A stretch of DNA of 10,417 nt from Pyrodictium sp. GTDB taxonomy: Archaea > Thermoproteota > Thermoprotei_A > Sulfolobales > Pyrodictiaceae. Every line of letters begins with the position of its first letter. Position 1 is the first letter of the stretch. Location of the stretch: positions 1-10,417 of the forward strand of contig DQUB01000214.1 in assembly GCA_015662475.1 (NCBI GenBank), given 5' to 3'. The notes below the pieces were generated by a model that did no database searches, was not told the origin of the DNA, and worked only from the letters and a program-made list of their open reading frames with translations. A program made the position numbers and the translations under genes. This document shows, one piece after another, positions 1 to 6,621 of the stretch.

Positions 1-243
1 CTAGCATGTCTTGCTGTAACAATGGCTGGCACATATGATGGTACTGTAATCAAAGAAGTGCTACCAAAAGTTGCGTATAACTACTTTGGTGTTACTGGAT
101 GGAAAGCTTTAGACGAAAACGGTGATCTGAAATATCAAGACTATAGCATTTGGAGGTACATATGTAAGGATGGCGAATGTACATTCAAGGACATAGCATT
201 GTACAAGTCGGAGACAGGAGAAATAGTACAACTAGCAAGCTAG
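1..243 (+). CDS. C-terminal end of ABC transporter substrate-binding protein, branched-chain amino-acid type (5' end outside window)
   Basis: The reading frame is open to the left edge, so the start lies outside the window; the in-frame ATG at 22 is internal. The visible 80 residues resemble the C-terminus of extracellular ligand-binding proteins of the LivK/Peripla_BP_6 type. The recognisable parts are a helix followed by GTYDGTVIKEVLPKVA, the turn YFGVTGWKALDENGD, and a final beta-strand region YQDYSIWRY leading to TGEIVQL. In this family the DENGD turn sits close to the C-terminus and the protein binds a small solute outside the membrane and delivers it to the permease. CKDGEC could form a surface disulfide, which would suit an extracellular hyperthermophile protein (inference). 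The ligand cannot be told from this fragment. Stop TAG at 241-243. Confidence 0.72.
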   Translation, partial: LACLAVTMAGTYDGTVIKEVLPKVAYNYFGVTGWKALDENGDLKYQDYSIWRYICKDGECTFKDIALYKSETGEIVQLAS

Positions 244-277
244 ACAGGTTAAAACAAAACATCTTAGTTTCTTACAA

Positions 278-313
278 TTTTTCAATTTTTTTATAGTTTT
301 AAAGTGAGTTTTT
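278..313 (+). terminator. T-rich archaeal-type transcription terminator
   Basis: Starting 35 bases after the stop of the transporter gene there are runs of five, seven, four and five T (278-282, 286-292, 297-300, 309-313) without a strong hairpin. Archaeal RNA polymerase commonly terminates at such oligo-T tracts on the coding strand. Position and composition fit termination of the upstream gene. Confidence 0.6.
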
Positions 314-385
314 CTTTCTACCTATCACAATGTTTTCATTCGCCAATTTCTCCGACTATTCACATCTTCCAACCACGTCCAAGTT

Positions 386-468
386 CTATGCTTTTTAGCA
401 TAGCCGATAAATATACGATATGATTAATCATCTAGTTAGCTTTATCTGGTAGACTATGCTCGGGGAGG
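386..468 (+). promoter_or_regulatory. Upstream region of the ATPase gene: hairpin, TATA-like boxes, palindrome, Shine-Dalgarno
   Basis: The gap 244-478 holds no gene. After the terminator come a perfect 7-bp inverted repeat with a TTTT loop (386-392 and 397-403), a TATA-like ATAAATATA (407-415), a perfect 12-bp palindrome ATGATTAATCAT (420-431), a second weak AT box GCTTTATC (439-446) and a Shine-Dalgarno GGGGAGG (462-468), 10 bases before the GTG start. If the 407-415 box is used, transcription would start near 437-440 and the palindrome would lie between box and start, a usual place for a repressor site. Which box is used cannot be decided from sequence. Confidence 0.42.
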
Positions 469-478
469 CGATATTGCT

Positions 479-1513
479 GTGCAACAACGATATGGGTATC
501 TAAGGATTAGGAATCTACGATGTATCGAGGAAGCTGATTTAAAACTGAACAATTTTGTGATTGTTGCTGGTTATCCAGGTGTTGGTAAATCGAATATTTC
601 GCGAGCAGCCTATTTGGGTGTAAGAGGTTGTACTATGGATGCGTTTTTTGCTGAAAAGCTTGTGTACACCTTGTTCTTTGGGAAGGAGAATGCTGTTAGA
701 AAAGTTGACGGCCATTACATGGAGCCATCAATTATTGAAGTTGGCCGCAATAGGGAGGGGTGTAAGGTAGAGGTTACATTGAAAGAGTGTAAGTGTAGTG
801 GTTCTGCACCTTACATTGATGCTGTTCTAATACCTAGAGACTATCTGGCATATTTGCGGCTCGCATATTCTTTAAATCTTTCAAAAACTTCTGGGGCTCT
901 TGACTATAGGACTGTGGTAGCGCTTGGTGCAGTATTAGGTGAACTAGTGAAGCTTCTAAGATCACATCCTGTTGCAAGTTTGATGGATATATTCTTTGTC
1001 GATGTTTTTCGAGTTATGCTTGGTGAAGAGGTTAGCTTAGGTTTCACTAGTGGTCTCGTTAAAGCATTAGGCGAACTTGGAGATAGGCTGTTTAAAGAGC
1101 TTGCAAAGCCTCTAAAACACGAAGAAGAAGAGCAAAAGGACATTGCTGTTATCTCCAGTAAAACTCTCAAAGAGCGTTTCATTTTAAAGCTCCTCGACCG
1201 AATTCCTGGGAACAGCATTGTTATCGTTGAATCCGTCGATCCCATACTATCACATTCGTTGGTTAAAGGCATGTATGACAGGGTATTGGAGAAGAATCTT
1301 ACTCTATTGATGACAATAGATACTGGTCCACTTGACGATCCTGTAACAGCTGCACTGATTAGAAGGTATGTAAGTTTTATAGGGAGACCCTTGGAGGAGG
1401 TTGTCGAGAGAATTGTATTCTACAACATGTACTTTGATGAGAAGAAGAAGGTATGTTGGCTTGAAGAAGTTAAGCCAAGAGATGTACTTGTAAGGGGCAC
1501 CTATCTAGGCTAG
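479..1513 (+). CDS. P-loop ATPase of the ABC/SMC-like (AAA_15/OLD-related) type, degenerate
   Basis: 344 residues from a GTG start supported by GGGGAGG 10 bases upstream. The N-terminus has the RecF/SMC/OLD-type opening (strand LRIRNLRCIEEADLKL) leading to a perfect Walker A, GYPGVGKS (residues 31-38). Near residues 224-242 SSKTLKERFILKLLDRI aligns in place with the sSG..ra..L signature region of ABC-type ATPases. SIVIVESVDP (246-255) is the likely Walker B strand with Glu251, followed by LSHSL where LHPxL is usual. The switch region normally reading TTHS here reads TIDTG (279-283). ATP binding is therefore likely, but the signature and switch His are not canonical. No nuclease (TOPRIM) domain is visible, and no partner gene is adjacent on this strand. 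It overlaps the 3' end of the opposite HAD gene by 9 bases. The role is unknown; DNA repair, defence and regulatory ATPases share this fold. Confidence 0.75.
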   Translation: MQQRYGYLRIRNLRCIEEADLKLNNFVIVAGYPGVGKSNISRAAYLGVRGCTMDAFFAEKLVYTLFFGKENAVRKVDGHYMEPSIIEVGRNREGCKVEVTLKECKCSGSAPYIDAVLIPRDYLAYLRLAYSLNLSKTSGALDYRTVVALGAVLGELVKLLRSHPVASLMDIFFVDVFRVMLGEEVSLGFTSGLVKALGELGDRLFKELAKPLKHEEEEQKDIAVISSKTLKERFILKLLDRIPGNSIVIVESVDPILSHSLVKGMYDRVLEKNLTLLMTIDTGPLDDPVTAALIRRYVSFIGRPLEEVVERIVFYNMYFDEKKKVCWLEEVKPRDVLVRGTYLG

Positions 1514-2311
1514 ACTTAACAGTTTAACTGCTTCGAGCAAGTTTTTGGCTTGGTATGTAGGCTTAATATGGCTTTTCACTGTATCTTGCGGTCTAGCCAC
1601 TCCGGTATACACTAAGAGGCTGTCTATGCCTACTTCTACAGCCACCTTTATGTCTGTGTCAAGTCTATCTCCTACCAGGAGAACCTCTCTCCTATCTAGT
1701 TTCAACTGTGATAGTATCATCTCGACTATCCATGGATTTGGTTTTCCGACCACGTATACAGGCTTTTTGCCGGTAGACTTTTCCAAGGCTGCTAGTATAG
1801 CACCTGCTCCTGGCATGTCAGTTTTCTCCATGGGTACTGTTGCATCAATATTTGTCGCTATGTAGGGTTTATTGCACCACTTAATTAGGGTATGAGCTGC
1901 TAGCAGTTTTTCGTATGTGAGGTTACGGTCAAGCCCAACTACCACGACATCTGCTTTACAAGATTTGGCTTCTGAAATTGTTACTATTGTATGCCCTTCA
2001 CCTACAAGCTCTTCTACAAGCCCTTCTTCACCAACAACATAGACTTTAGAGGAGCCCATGTTCTCTTTTAGCCATTTTGCTGCTGCATAAGCGCTAGTAA
2101 CAACATCTTCGGGTTTTACTTTGAAGCCTAGGATGCTCGTTAGCAGTTGAGAGTAGAGACGGCGGCTTCTGGTAGAATTGTTTGTTAGGAAGACTATCTT
2201 TGCCCCAGCATTACGTAGTATGCGTAGTGCTTCAATGTTTTCCGAAATAGGCTTACCTCCACGCCACACAACACCGTCGAGATCGACTATTAGCCCTCTA
2301 TACCTTCTCAC
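1505..2311 (-). CDS. HAD superfamily (subfamily IIA, NagD/phosphatase-like) sugar-phosphate or nucleotide phosphatase
   Basis: 268 residues, the usual length for HAD-IIA phosphatases. Motif I is DLDGVVWRG (nucleophile Asp10, acid/base Asp12), motif II FLTNNSTRS (Thr43), motif III Lys190 in VVGKPNP, and motif IV GDRLDTD (Asp215, Asp220). The middle of the protein (about 72-185), including ATNIDATVPMEKTDMPGAGAI, is the C2b cap of this subfamily. All catalytic residues are present, so it should be an active cytosolic Mg-dependent phosphatase. The family includes p-nitrophenyl phosphatases, phosphoglycolate phosphatase and NagD, so the substrate is open. It starts with GTG whose bases overlap the TGA stop of the upstream gene (four-base GTGA overlap), implying translational coupling. 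Its position just downstream of thiC makes a thiamine- or riboflavin-related phosphate ester possible, but this is only inference. Confidence 0.88.
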   Translation of the reverse strand: MRRYRGLIVDLDGVVWRGGKPISENIEALRILRNAGAKIVFLTNNSTRSRRLYSQLLTSILGFKVKPEDVVTSAYAAAKWLKENMGSSKVYVVGEEGLVEELVGEGHTIVTISEAKSCKADVVVVGLDRNLTYEKLLAAHTLIKWCNKPYIATNIDATVPMEKTDMPGAGAILAALEKSTGKKPVYVVGKPNPWIVEMILSQLKLDRREVLLVGDRLDTDIKVAVEVGIDSLLVYTGVARPQDTVKSHIKPTYQAKNLLEAVKLLSLA

Positions 2312-2808
2312 AGCCTGCTCAACCTCTCAGCCTGTCTATGCTCTAGACTATAACGTTTCAACTCCTCGAGAATTTCTGGATATTTCCTAACAATCTTGGC
2401 TACAAGGCTAAGGTATCTTGCTACACGTATTGCTTCCGGCTTTATCTCTACAAGCTCTTTAGCATCAACAACTACATAGTGTCTCCGTTCAACCTTTTCA
2501 CCCAATATGTACTCTGCTTCATTAACTGCTGCTTGCAATGCAAAACAGTGGGGACTACCATCAACTGTGACCACGGTTATCGATTTTGGCCTACTACTCC
2601 TAATTATGCTTGCAAGCTTGCCATAGTGTGCAGCCGGTTCTTGCTCTGGACATGCAAGTAGTACAAAATCAACCTCTGCTGCAACTTGCTTGTAGACTTG
2701 CGGTGCAACAAGAGGTAGACATGCACTTGCTATCAAGATCTTTGCTCCGCGAAGCTGTGGTGCCTTAACCCAAGTTGATAGAAGCTTAGAACATTTCACA
2801 TCGCACAT
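2308..2808 (-). CDS. Conserved-looking hypothetical protein with Cys motifs, coupled to HAD phosphatase
   Basis: 166 residues, ATG start. I do not recognise a named family. The N-terminus has MCDVKC (Cys2, Cys6). A hydrophobic strand AKILIASAC then ends in Cys30, and VDFVLLACPEQEP contains Cys53. SITVVTVDGSPHC (Cys88) precedes a helix. This alternation of strands and helices suggests a single Rossmann-like alpha/beta domain, with a charged helical C-terminus (about 128-166). Five cysteines in a small hyperthermophile protein suggest metal, Fe-S or thiol chemistry, but the spacing is not a ferredoxin motif. There is no signal peptide or membrane segment. It overlaps the HAD gene by four bases (GTGA), so the two are probably made together, and it lies 82 bases downstream of thiC on the same strand. 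Confidence 0.7.
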   Translation of the reverse strand: MCDVKCSKLLSTWVKAPQLRGAKILIASACLPLVAPQVYKQVAAEVDFVLLACPEQEPAAHYGKLASIIRSSRPKSITVVTVDGSPHCFALQAAVNEAEYILGEKVERRHYVVVDAKELVEIKPEAIRVARYLSLVAKIVRKYPEILEELKRYSLEHRQAERLSRL

Positions 2809-2890
2809 ACCTTTTCCAGCCTCGTACTACATGCAGTATCGTGAAACTTAAAATATGACGTTGTAGACCAACAACTTTGCTAAACTCTGC
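2809..2890 (-). promoter_or_regulatory. Gap between thiC and the Cys protein: TATA-like element and small hairpin
   Basis: On the minus strand GTCATATTT (plus 2851-2859), continuing as TAAG, makes a TATA-like box about 43-51 bases upstream of the ATG at 2808. The same nine bases occur at 6580-6588, 39-47 bases upstream of the thiD-thiN ATG. A weak hairpin GTTGT/ACAAC with a 6-base loop lies at 2860-2875, just after the thiC stop and before the T-rich box. It could mark the end of the thiC transcript. Separate transcription of the two-gene unit is thus likely but not certain. Confidence 0.4.
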
Positions 2891-4249
2891 CTACGGAAAC
2901 AATGTTTGTGATGGCCGTCTCGAAAGATACTCTCTAATCGTCTCTTCTAGAACAGGTTGTCTACGTTTTTCCAGAAACTTGCCCAGTACGAGAAATGCGC
3001 AGTATTGACCACACATATTACAAGCCTTTGTACGCACACCAAATTGTGTGTAGATGCTCTTTGCTCTCTCTGGATCTATTGCTAGGTCGAACATCTGTTG
3101 CCAATCTAGTTTTGCTCTAGCAATACTCATTCTAACATCCCATTCAAGAGCTTTAGCTCCAAGTTTAACTATGTCTGCCGCATGTGCAGCAATGCGAAAT
3201 GCTATAAGTCCTTCCTTCACCTGTTCTGGGTTTGGAAGTGAAAGGTGTTCTGCTGGCGTTAGGTAGCATAGGAAGTCTGCACCAGCAGCACCTGCTATAG
3301 CTGCACCTATAGCTGCTGCAATATGGTCGTAACCTGCCGCTACATCTGTAACTAGTGGGCCTAAAACGTAGTAGGGAGCACCTTTCGTAATACTTTTGAC
3401 AAGCTTTATGTCAAACACTATGCGGTCTAGTGCCATATGCCCAGGCCCTTCAACCATCACCTGTACACCAGCTTCACGTGCTCTAGAAACCAGCTTTGCA
3501 TTAACCATCAACTCTTCCAAGTGCAGCTCGTCATGCGCGTCTACAAGAGCTCCAGGACGCAAACTATCACCAAGACTTATTACAGCGTCATATTCTGCGA
3601 AAAGCTCTAGTATATAGTCCCAGTTCTTGTAATAGGGGTTCTCCTCGTCATTCTCCAATATCCACGCTGCTATCAGCGCACCACCCCTACTGACTATTGG
3701 TTCTACGCGTTTGCTTTTAACAGCCTTTTTGACAAGCTCTTTTGTCAAAGCAGCATGGATTGTCATAAAATCTACTCCATCTCTGAGATGTTTTTCAACT
3801 ACTTTTAAGAACCAGTCCTCTGGAATACTCTCTCCATACCTCTTCACACCCTCAATCCACGCTTGATATGTTGGTACAGTGCCTATTGGCAGCGGTTCTG
3901 CTGCTTGCATGATAGTCCTTCTAATACTGTCTAGGTCACCGCCAATGCTAAGATCCATCACTGTATCAGCGCCATATTTGACTGCTATCTTTGCCTTCTC
4001 AATCTCCATCTCGACATCTACTACTGTCCCGCTAGTGCCAAGATTCACATTAACTTTTGTTCGAAGACCTTCACCTATGCCAACAAGCTTCACCCTGTCT
4101 AAACGAGCTATGTTTCGTGCTATTACAACTCGCCCTTCAGCTACACGTGTACGGAGCTTATTTGGATCTACTCCCTCTATCCTTGCAAGCTTTTTGACTT
4201 CTTCGGGGGTATTTCCTGTTCTTGCTTCAACCATCAAAGTTTTGGGCAA
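2891..4249 (-). CDS. thiC: Phosphomethylpyrimidine synthase ThiC (short archaeal form)
   Basis: Radical SAM enzyme that rearranges aminoimidazole ribotide into HMP-phosphate, the pyrimidine half of thiamine, in the cytosol. 452 residues, close to the short archaeal/clostridial form rather than the roughly 630-residue enterobacterial form. Family blocks visible in order are: VAEGRVVIARN; VDVEMEIEKAKIAVKYGADTVMDLS; IHAALTKELV; SRGGALIAAWIL; a SLGDSLRPGALVDAHDELHLEEL region; MVEGPGHMALD; GPLVTDVAAGYDHIAAAIG; and the C-terminal Fe-S cluster motif CNMCGQYC (Cys410, 413, 417), spaced CX2CX3C. The TTG at 4249 has GAGGGT 6 bases upstream and an in-frame TAA further up. The alternative is the ATG five codons later (4234), which has no Shine-Dalgarno. 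thiC diverges from thi4 across about 134 bases. No ThiE, ThiG or ThiH is near; the thiazole comes from Thi4 and ring joining from ThiN. Confidence 0.96.
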   Translation of the reverse strand: MPKTLMVEARTGNTPEEVKKLARIEGVDPNKLRTRVAEGRVVIARNIARLDRVKLVGIGEGLRTKVNVNLGTSGTVVDVEMEIEKAKIAVKYGADTVMDLSIGGDLDSIRRTIMQAAEPLPIGTVPTYQAWIEGVKRYGESIPEDWFLKVVEKHLRDGVDFMTIHAALTKELVKKAVKSKRVEPIVSRGGALIAAWILENDEENPYYKNWDYILELFAEYDAVISLGDSLRPGALVDAHDELHLEELMVNAKLVSRAREAGVQVMVEGPGHMALDRIVFDIKLVKSITKGAPYYVLGPLVTDVAAGYDHIAAAIGAAIAGAAGADFLCYLTPAEHLSLPNPEQVKEGLIAFRIAAHAADIVKLGAKALEWDVRMSIARAKLDWQQMFDLAIDPERAKSIYTQFGVRTKACNMCGQYCAFLVLGKFLEKRRQPVLEETIREYLSRRPSQTLFP

Positions 4250-4383
4250 GATGGGACCCTCAACATAATCTCGACTTTAAAACTATCATATAACAGTTGT
4301 TTTGGAGAGGAGAACTAGAGTCTACACTGACAACGCTAACTCTATAGTCTATATAACATGCGCTAGGTTTGGAGGGTTGTGTC
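4250..4383. promoter_or_regulatory. Divergent thiC/thi4 promoter region
   Basis: For thiC (minus) the likely TATA box is AGTTTTAAAG at plus 4275-4284, about 26-35 bases from the TTG start, so the leader would be very short or absent. For thi4 (plus) the likely box is CTATATAAC (4349-4357), followed by GGAGGG (4371-4376). Between the two boxes lies AGGAGAACTAG (4308-4318), repeated exactly upstream of thiD-thiN. I see no conserved TPP-riboswitch (THI-box) elements here. Regulation, if any, is more likely by a DNA-binding protein (inference). Confidence 0.5.
4308..4318 (+). repeat. Copy 1 of shared 11-base motif AGGAGAACTAG (thiC/thi4 intergenic)
   Basis: The exact 11-base sequence recurs at 6557-6567 in the thiD-thiN upstream region. 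Here it lies upstream of both divergent TATA-like boxes. It may be a regulatory site shared by the thiamine genes. Confidence 0.4.
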
Positions 4384-5160
4384 TTGCCTGAGCTAGAGGC
4401 TATGATCACAAAAGCCATCGCTATTGCTGCTCTAGAAGATCTAGAGAAATATTCAGAGTCTGACGTCGTGATAGTTGGCGCTGGTCCTTCAGGTCTTACA
4501 GCAGCCTACTACCTTGCAAAGCGGGGATTCAAAGTGCTTGTTGTAGAGAAACGGTTGAGTTTTGGAGGAGGGATTGGAGGAGGTGGAATGCTTCTACCTC
4601 GCGTCGTTATAGATGAGAGGGGGCTCGAGATAGTCGAAGAGATCGGGTTGAAGGTCTACCAGTCTAAAGTGAAGGGTCTCTACACAGTGTATCCAGAGGA
4701 GCTTATAGCGAGACTTGCTGTAAAAGCTATAGAGGCTGGTGCACGTATTTGGCTTGGTGTTAGCGTTGAAGACGTCATATACCGTCGCCAGCCAAACCGT
4801 ATCACTGGCGTTGTTGTACAGTGGAGTGCTGTACAGCTTGCCGGTCTACACGTGGATCCACTGTTTCTAGTCTCAAAAGCTGTTGTAGACGCGACCGGCC
4901 ATGATGCTGAAGTTCTGAGAATTGTTGAGAGAAAGTTGCCAGAATTTGGCGTAAAAGTTGTTGGCGAGAAATCTGCATTTAGTTCAGAAGCTGACAATCT
5001 GGTTGTAGAGTATACGGGAAAGGTTGTTGAAGGCTTGTATGTGACTGGCATGGCTGTAGCTGCACTCTATGGTCTTCCACGCATGGGCCCGCTGTTTACA
5101 GGAATGCTGCTTTCGGGCAAGAAGGTTGCCGAGATAATTGCTAGAGATCTTAGCACATAG
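4384..5160 (+). CDS. thi4: Thi4-family thiazole synthase (sulfide-dependent, His-type)
   Basis: Makes the ADP-thiazole precursor of thiamine from NAD, glycine and a sulfur source with iron. The N-terminal Rossmann motif VVIVGAGPSGLTAAYYLAKRG, an acidic strand end VVEKR and SFGGGIGGGGM are typical of Thi4/THI1. So are LHVDPL, VVDATGHDAEV and the C-terminal GLPRMGPLFTGMLLSGKKVAE. In eukaryotic THI4 a Cys in the xCMDPN segment gives up its sulfur and the enzyme dies. Here that place is His (LHVDPL), as in methanogen Thi4 that uses free sulfide and turns over. I place the start at TTG 4384 because GGAGGG (4371-4376) lies 7 bases upstream; an in-frame TTG at 4369 would overlap that site and add five residues. 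From 4384 the protein has 258 residues, with the His at about 156. It ends 16 bases before the convergent thiD-thiN stop. Confidence 0.94.
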   Translation: MPELEAMITKAIAIAALEDLEKYSESDVVIVGAGPSGLTAAYYLAKRGFKVLVVEKRLSFGGGIGGGGMLLPRVVIDERGLEIVEEIGLKVYQSKVKGLYTVYPEELIARLAVKAIEAGARIWLGVSVEDVIYRRQPNRITGVVVQWSAVQLAGLHVDPLFLVSKAVVDATGHDAEVLRIVERKLPEFGVKVVGEKSAFSSEADNLVVEYTGKVVEGLYVTGMAVAALYGLPRMGPLFTGMLLSGKKVAEIIARDLST

Positions 5161-5176
5161 TCTATGTCCAACATCT

Positions 5177-6541
5177 TTAACCGTATATAGACCAGAGTAT
5201 CCTTAGCAGTTTTGATGCAGCTTCTGAAGCAGATCTCGCAAATACCACTATCATAGGCTCTTTCCCAACATCTCCTAGATGGTATACTATGTCTGGTACC
5301 TTCCCACCAGCTCTCTCCACAGCTCTCCTTATACCCCAAGGTATTGTTGCTCCCTCTACCCTCTTTAGCTCGGGAGGCTCTTCACGTCTATCGTAGTAGG
5401 AGACTATGTATCCTAGCTTTTCAGCAGCCCTAATAATCTCCGGAGAATAAGCTATGTTGATGGCTGCACGTATGTCAGGCTGGAACTCCATTGCCGTCAA
5501 TATCGCTCTTGCCAAGTGTGAAGACACGCCAAATTCTGGTGGCAACCTGTATATGAGACGACAGCCATCGGCTCTAATTCTACCAGGTATAGCTGCCACA
5601 TCAGATGGAGAGCTGGCATAGCGAGCTGGCAAGCTCATGGCTACTTGCATTCCAACTTCCGGCACATATTTCGAAACCAAATGAGATGCATGCTCCAACA
5701 TCTTCACAGCTTCAACAATGTCTGTCAAAACACGATAACGCTCCGCATCAATTTCAAGTGGTGCTAGAGGGTCTGCTGGACACCAACCTCTCCCAATAGG
5801 TGGTCCATAGCGTATCGCATATTCAACGTGTTTTTTAGCCTTTTTAACTGCTTCAACAAGTTCATAGCCTTTAGCTAGTAGAGCCGTTATTGCAGAGGAT
5901 AGAATACAGCCAGTACCATGATAGCAACCTCTACTTGGCTTGCCCCAAAACTCGTAGTAACGACCTCTAAAATAGAGTATGTCGATACAGCAAGGTTTCA
6001 AATGACCACCTTTCACTAGTACAGCTTCAACACCATATTCTCTGCTTATAATGGCAGCAGCCCTCTTTGCATCTTCTATTGTCTGTATAGAGGTTTCGGC
6101 TAAAACCTCCGCTTCAAACTTGTTTGGTGTAACAAGAGTTGCAATATGTAATAGCTTGTTCTTCAACGCATCTAAAGCATCTTCTGAGATCAACTCCACA
6201 CCAGACTTTGCTTTCATAAGCGGATCAACAACTATAGGACCTTCAAAGTCACTTAACTCTCTACTTATAACCTCTACAAGCTCTCTAGTATAGACCATTC
6301 CAACTTTAACAGCATCAAACCCTATGTCTTCTCTAAGAGCTCTTAGCTGAGCTACAACAATTCCTGGGTCTAGAGGCTGTATAGCATATCCTCGATACGT
6401 GTTCTGCGCTGTTACAACAGTTACCACAGCAACGCCATAAACGCCAAGAGAGTTGAATGTACGTATATCTGCTACAACACCTGCACCAGAGTCGGGATCG
6501 AAACCAGCTATGCTGAGAGCTACAGGTATGATACGTCTCAT
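5177..6541 (-). CDS. thiDN: Bifunctional HMP/HMP-phosphate kinase and thiamine-phosphate synthase (ThiD-ThiN fusion)
   Basis: Two domains. Residues about 3-260 are ThiD of the ribokinase family: the substrate-binding SIAGFDPDSGAGVVADIRTF, VVDPLMKAKSG, LVTPNKFEAEVL, LVKGGHL and the anion-hole/catalytic GTGCILSSAI. Residues about 262-454 are ThiN, which replaces ThiE and joins HMP-diphosphate to the thiazole phosphate. AIPGRIRADGCRLIY and GVSSHLARAIL carry an Arg and a His 21 residues apart (Arg321 and His342 from this start), residues of the type implicated in catalysis in a characterised archaeal ThiN. No HTH domain is attached, so this is the enzyme, not a ThiN-based regulator. I prefer ATG 6541 because AGGGAT lies 9 bases upstream; the in-frame TTG at 6550 directly abuts it and would add three residues. 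The gene converges on thi4. Confidence 0.95.
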   Translation of the reverse strand: MRRIIPVALSIAGFDPDSGAGVVADIRTFNSLGVYGVAVVTVVTAQNTYRGYAIQPLDPGIVVAQLRALREDIGFDAVKVGMVYTRELVEVISRELSDFEGPIVVDPLMKAKSGVELISEDALDALKNKLLHIATLVTPNKFEAEVLAETSIQTIEDAKRAAAIISREYGVEAVLVKGGHLKPCCIDILYFRGRYYEFWGKPSRGCYHGTGCILSSAITALLAKGYELVEAVKKAKKHVEYAIRYGPPIGRGWCPADPLAPLEIDAERYRVLTDIVEAVKMLEHASHLVSKYVPEVGMQVAMSLPARYASSPSDVAAIPGRIRADGCRLIYRLPPEFGVSSHLARAILTAMEFQPDIRAAINIAYSPEIIRAAEKLGYIVSYYDRREEPPELKRVEGATIPWGIRRAVERAGGKVPDIVYHLGDVGKEPMIVVFARSASEAASKLLRILWSIYG

Positions 6542-6556
6542 AACTCGCAAATCCCT

Positions 6557-6567
6557 AGGAGAACTAG
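6557..6567 (+). repeat. Copy 2 of shared 11-base motif AGGAGAACTAG (thiD-thiN upstream)
   Basis: Identical to 4308-4318. Here it is embedded in CTAGGAGAACTAG (6555-6567), giving CTAG half-sites five bases apart. It lies about 16-26 bases before the thiD-thiN ATG and about 13 bases downstream of the TATA-like GTCATATTT (minus strand, 6580-6588), so it would cover the predicted transcription start. Confidence 0.4.
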
Positions 6568-6621
6568 TATGAGAGATGGAAATATGACAGTCTGTTCACC
6601 CTCTACTAAACAGTGGACCCG

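Noticed and set aside
904..1272. Minus-strand frame inside the ATPase gene
   Set aside because: The Ser/Thr-rich composition is typical of an antisense shadow of a real coding region.
479..1513. OLD/Gabija-like defence system based on the ATPase
   Set aside because: No TOPRIM/nuclease domain, no helicase partner and no other defence genes are present; the neighbours are housekeeping enzymes.
4250..4383. CRISPR, insertion sequence or integrase attachment site anywhere in the window, including near tRNA-Gln
   Set aside because: No repeat-spacer pattern, transposase or integrase frame, or duplicated tRNA 3' end was seen.
5067..5339. Minus-strand frame spanning the thi4/thiD-thiN junction
   Set aside because: It is a shadow of two well-supported genes in other frames, with no recognisable domain.
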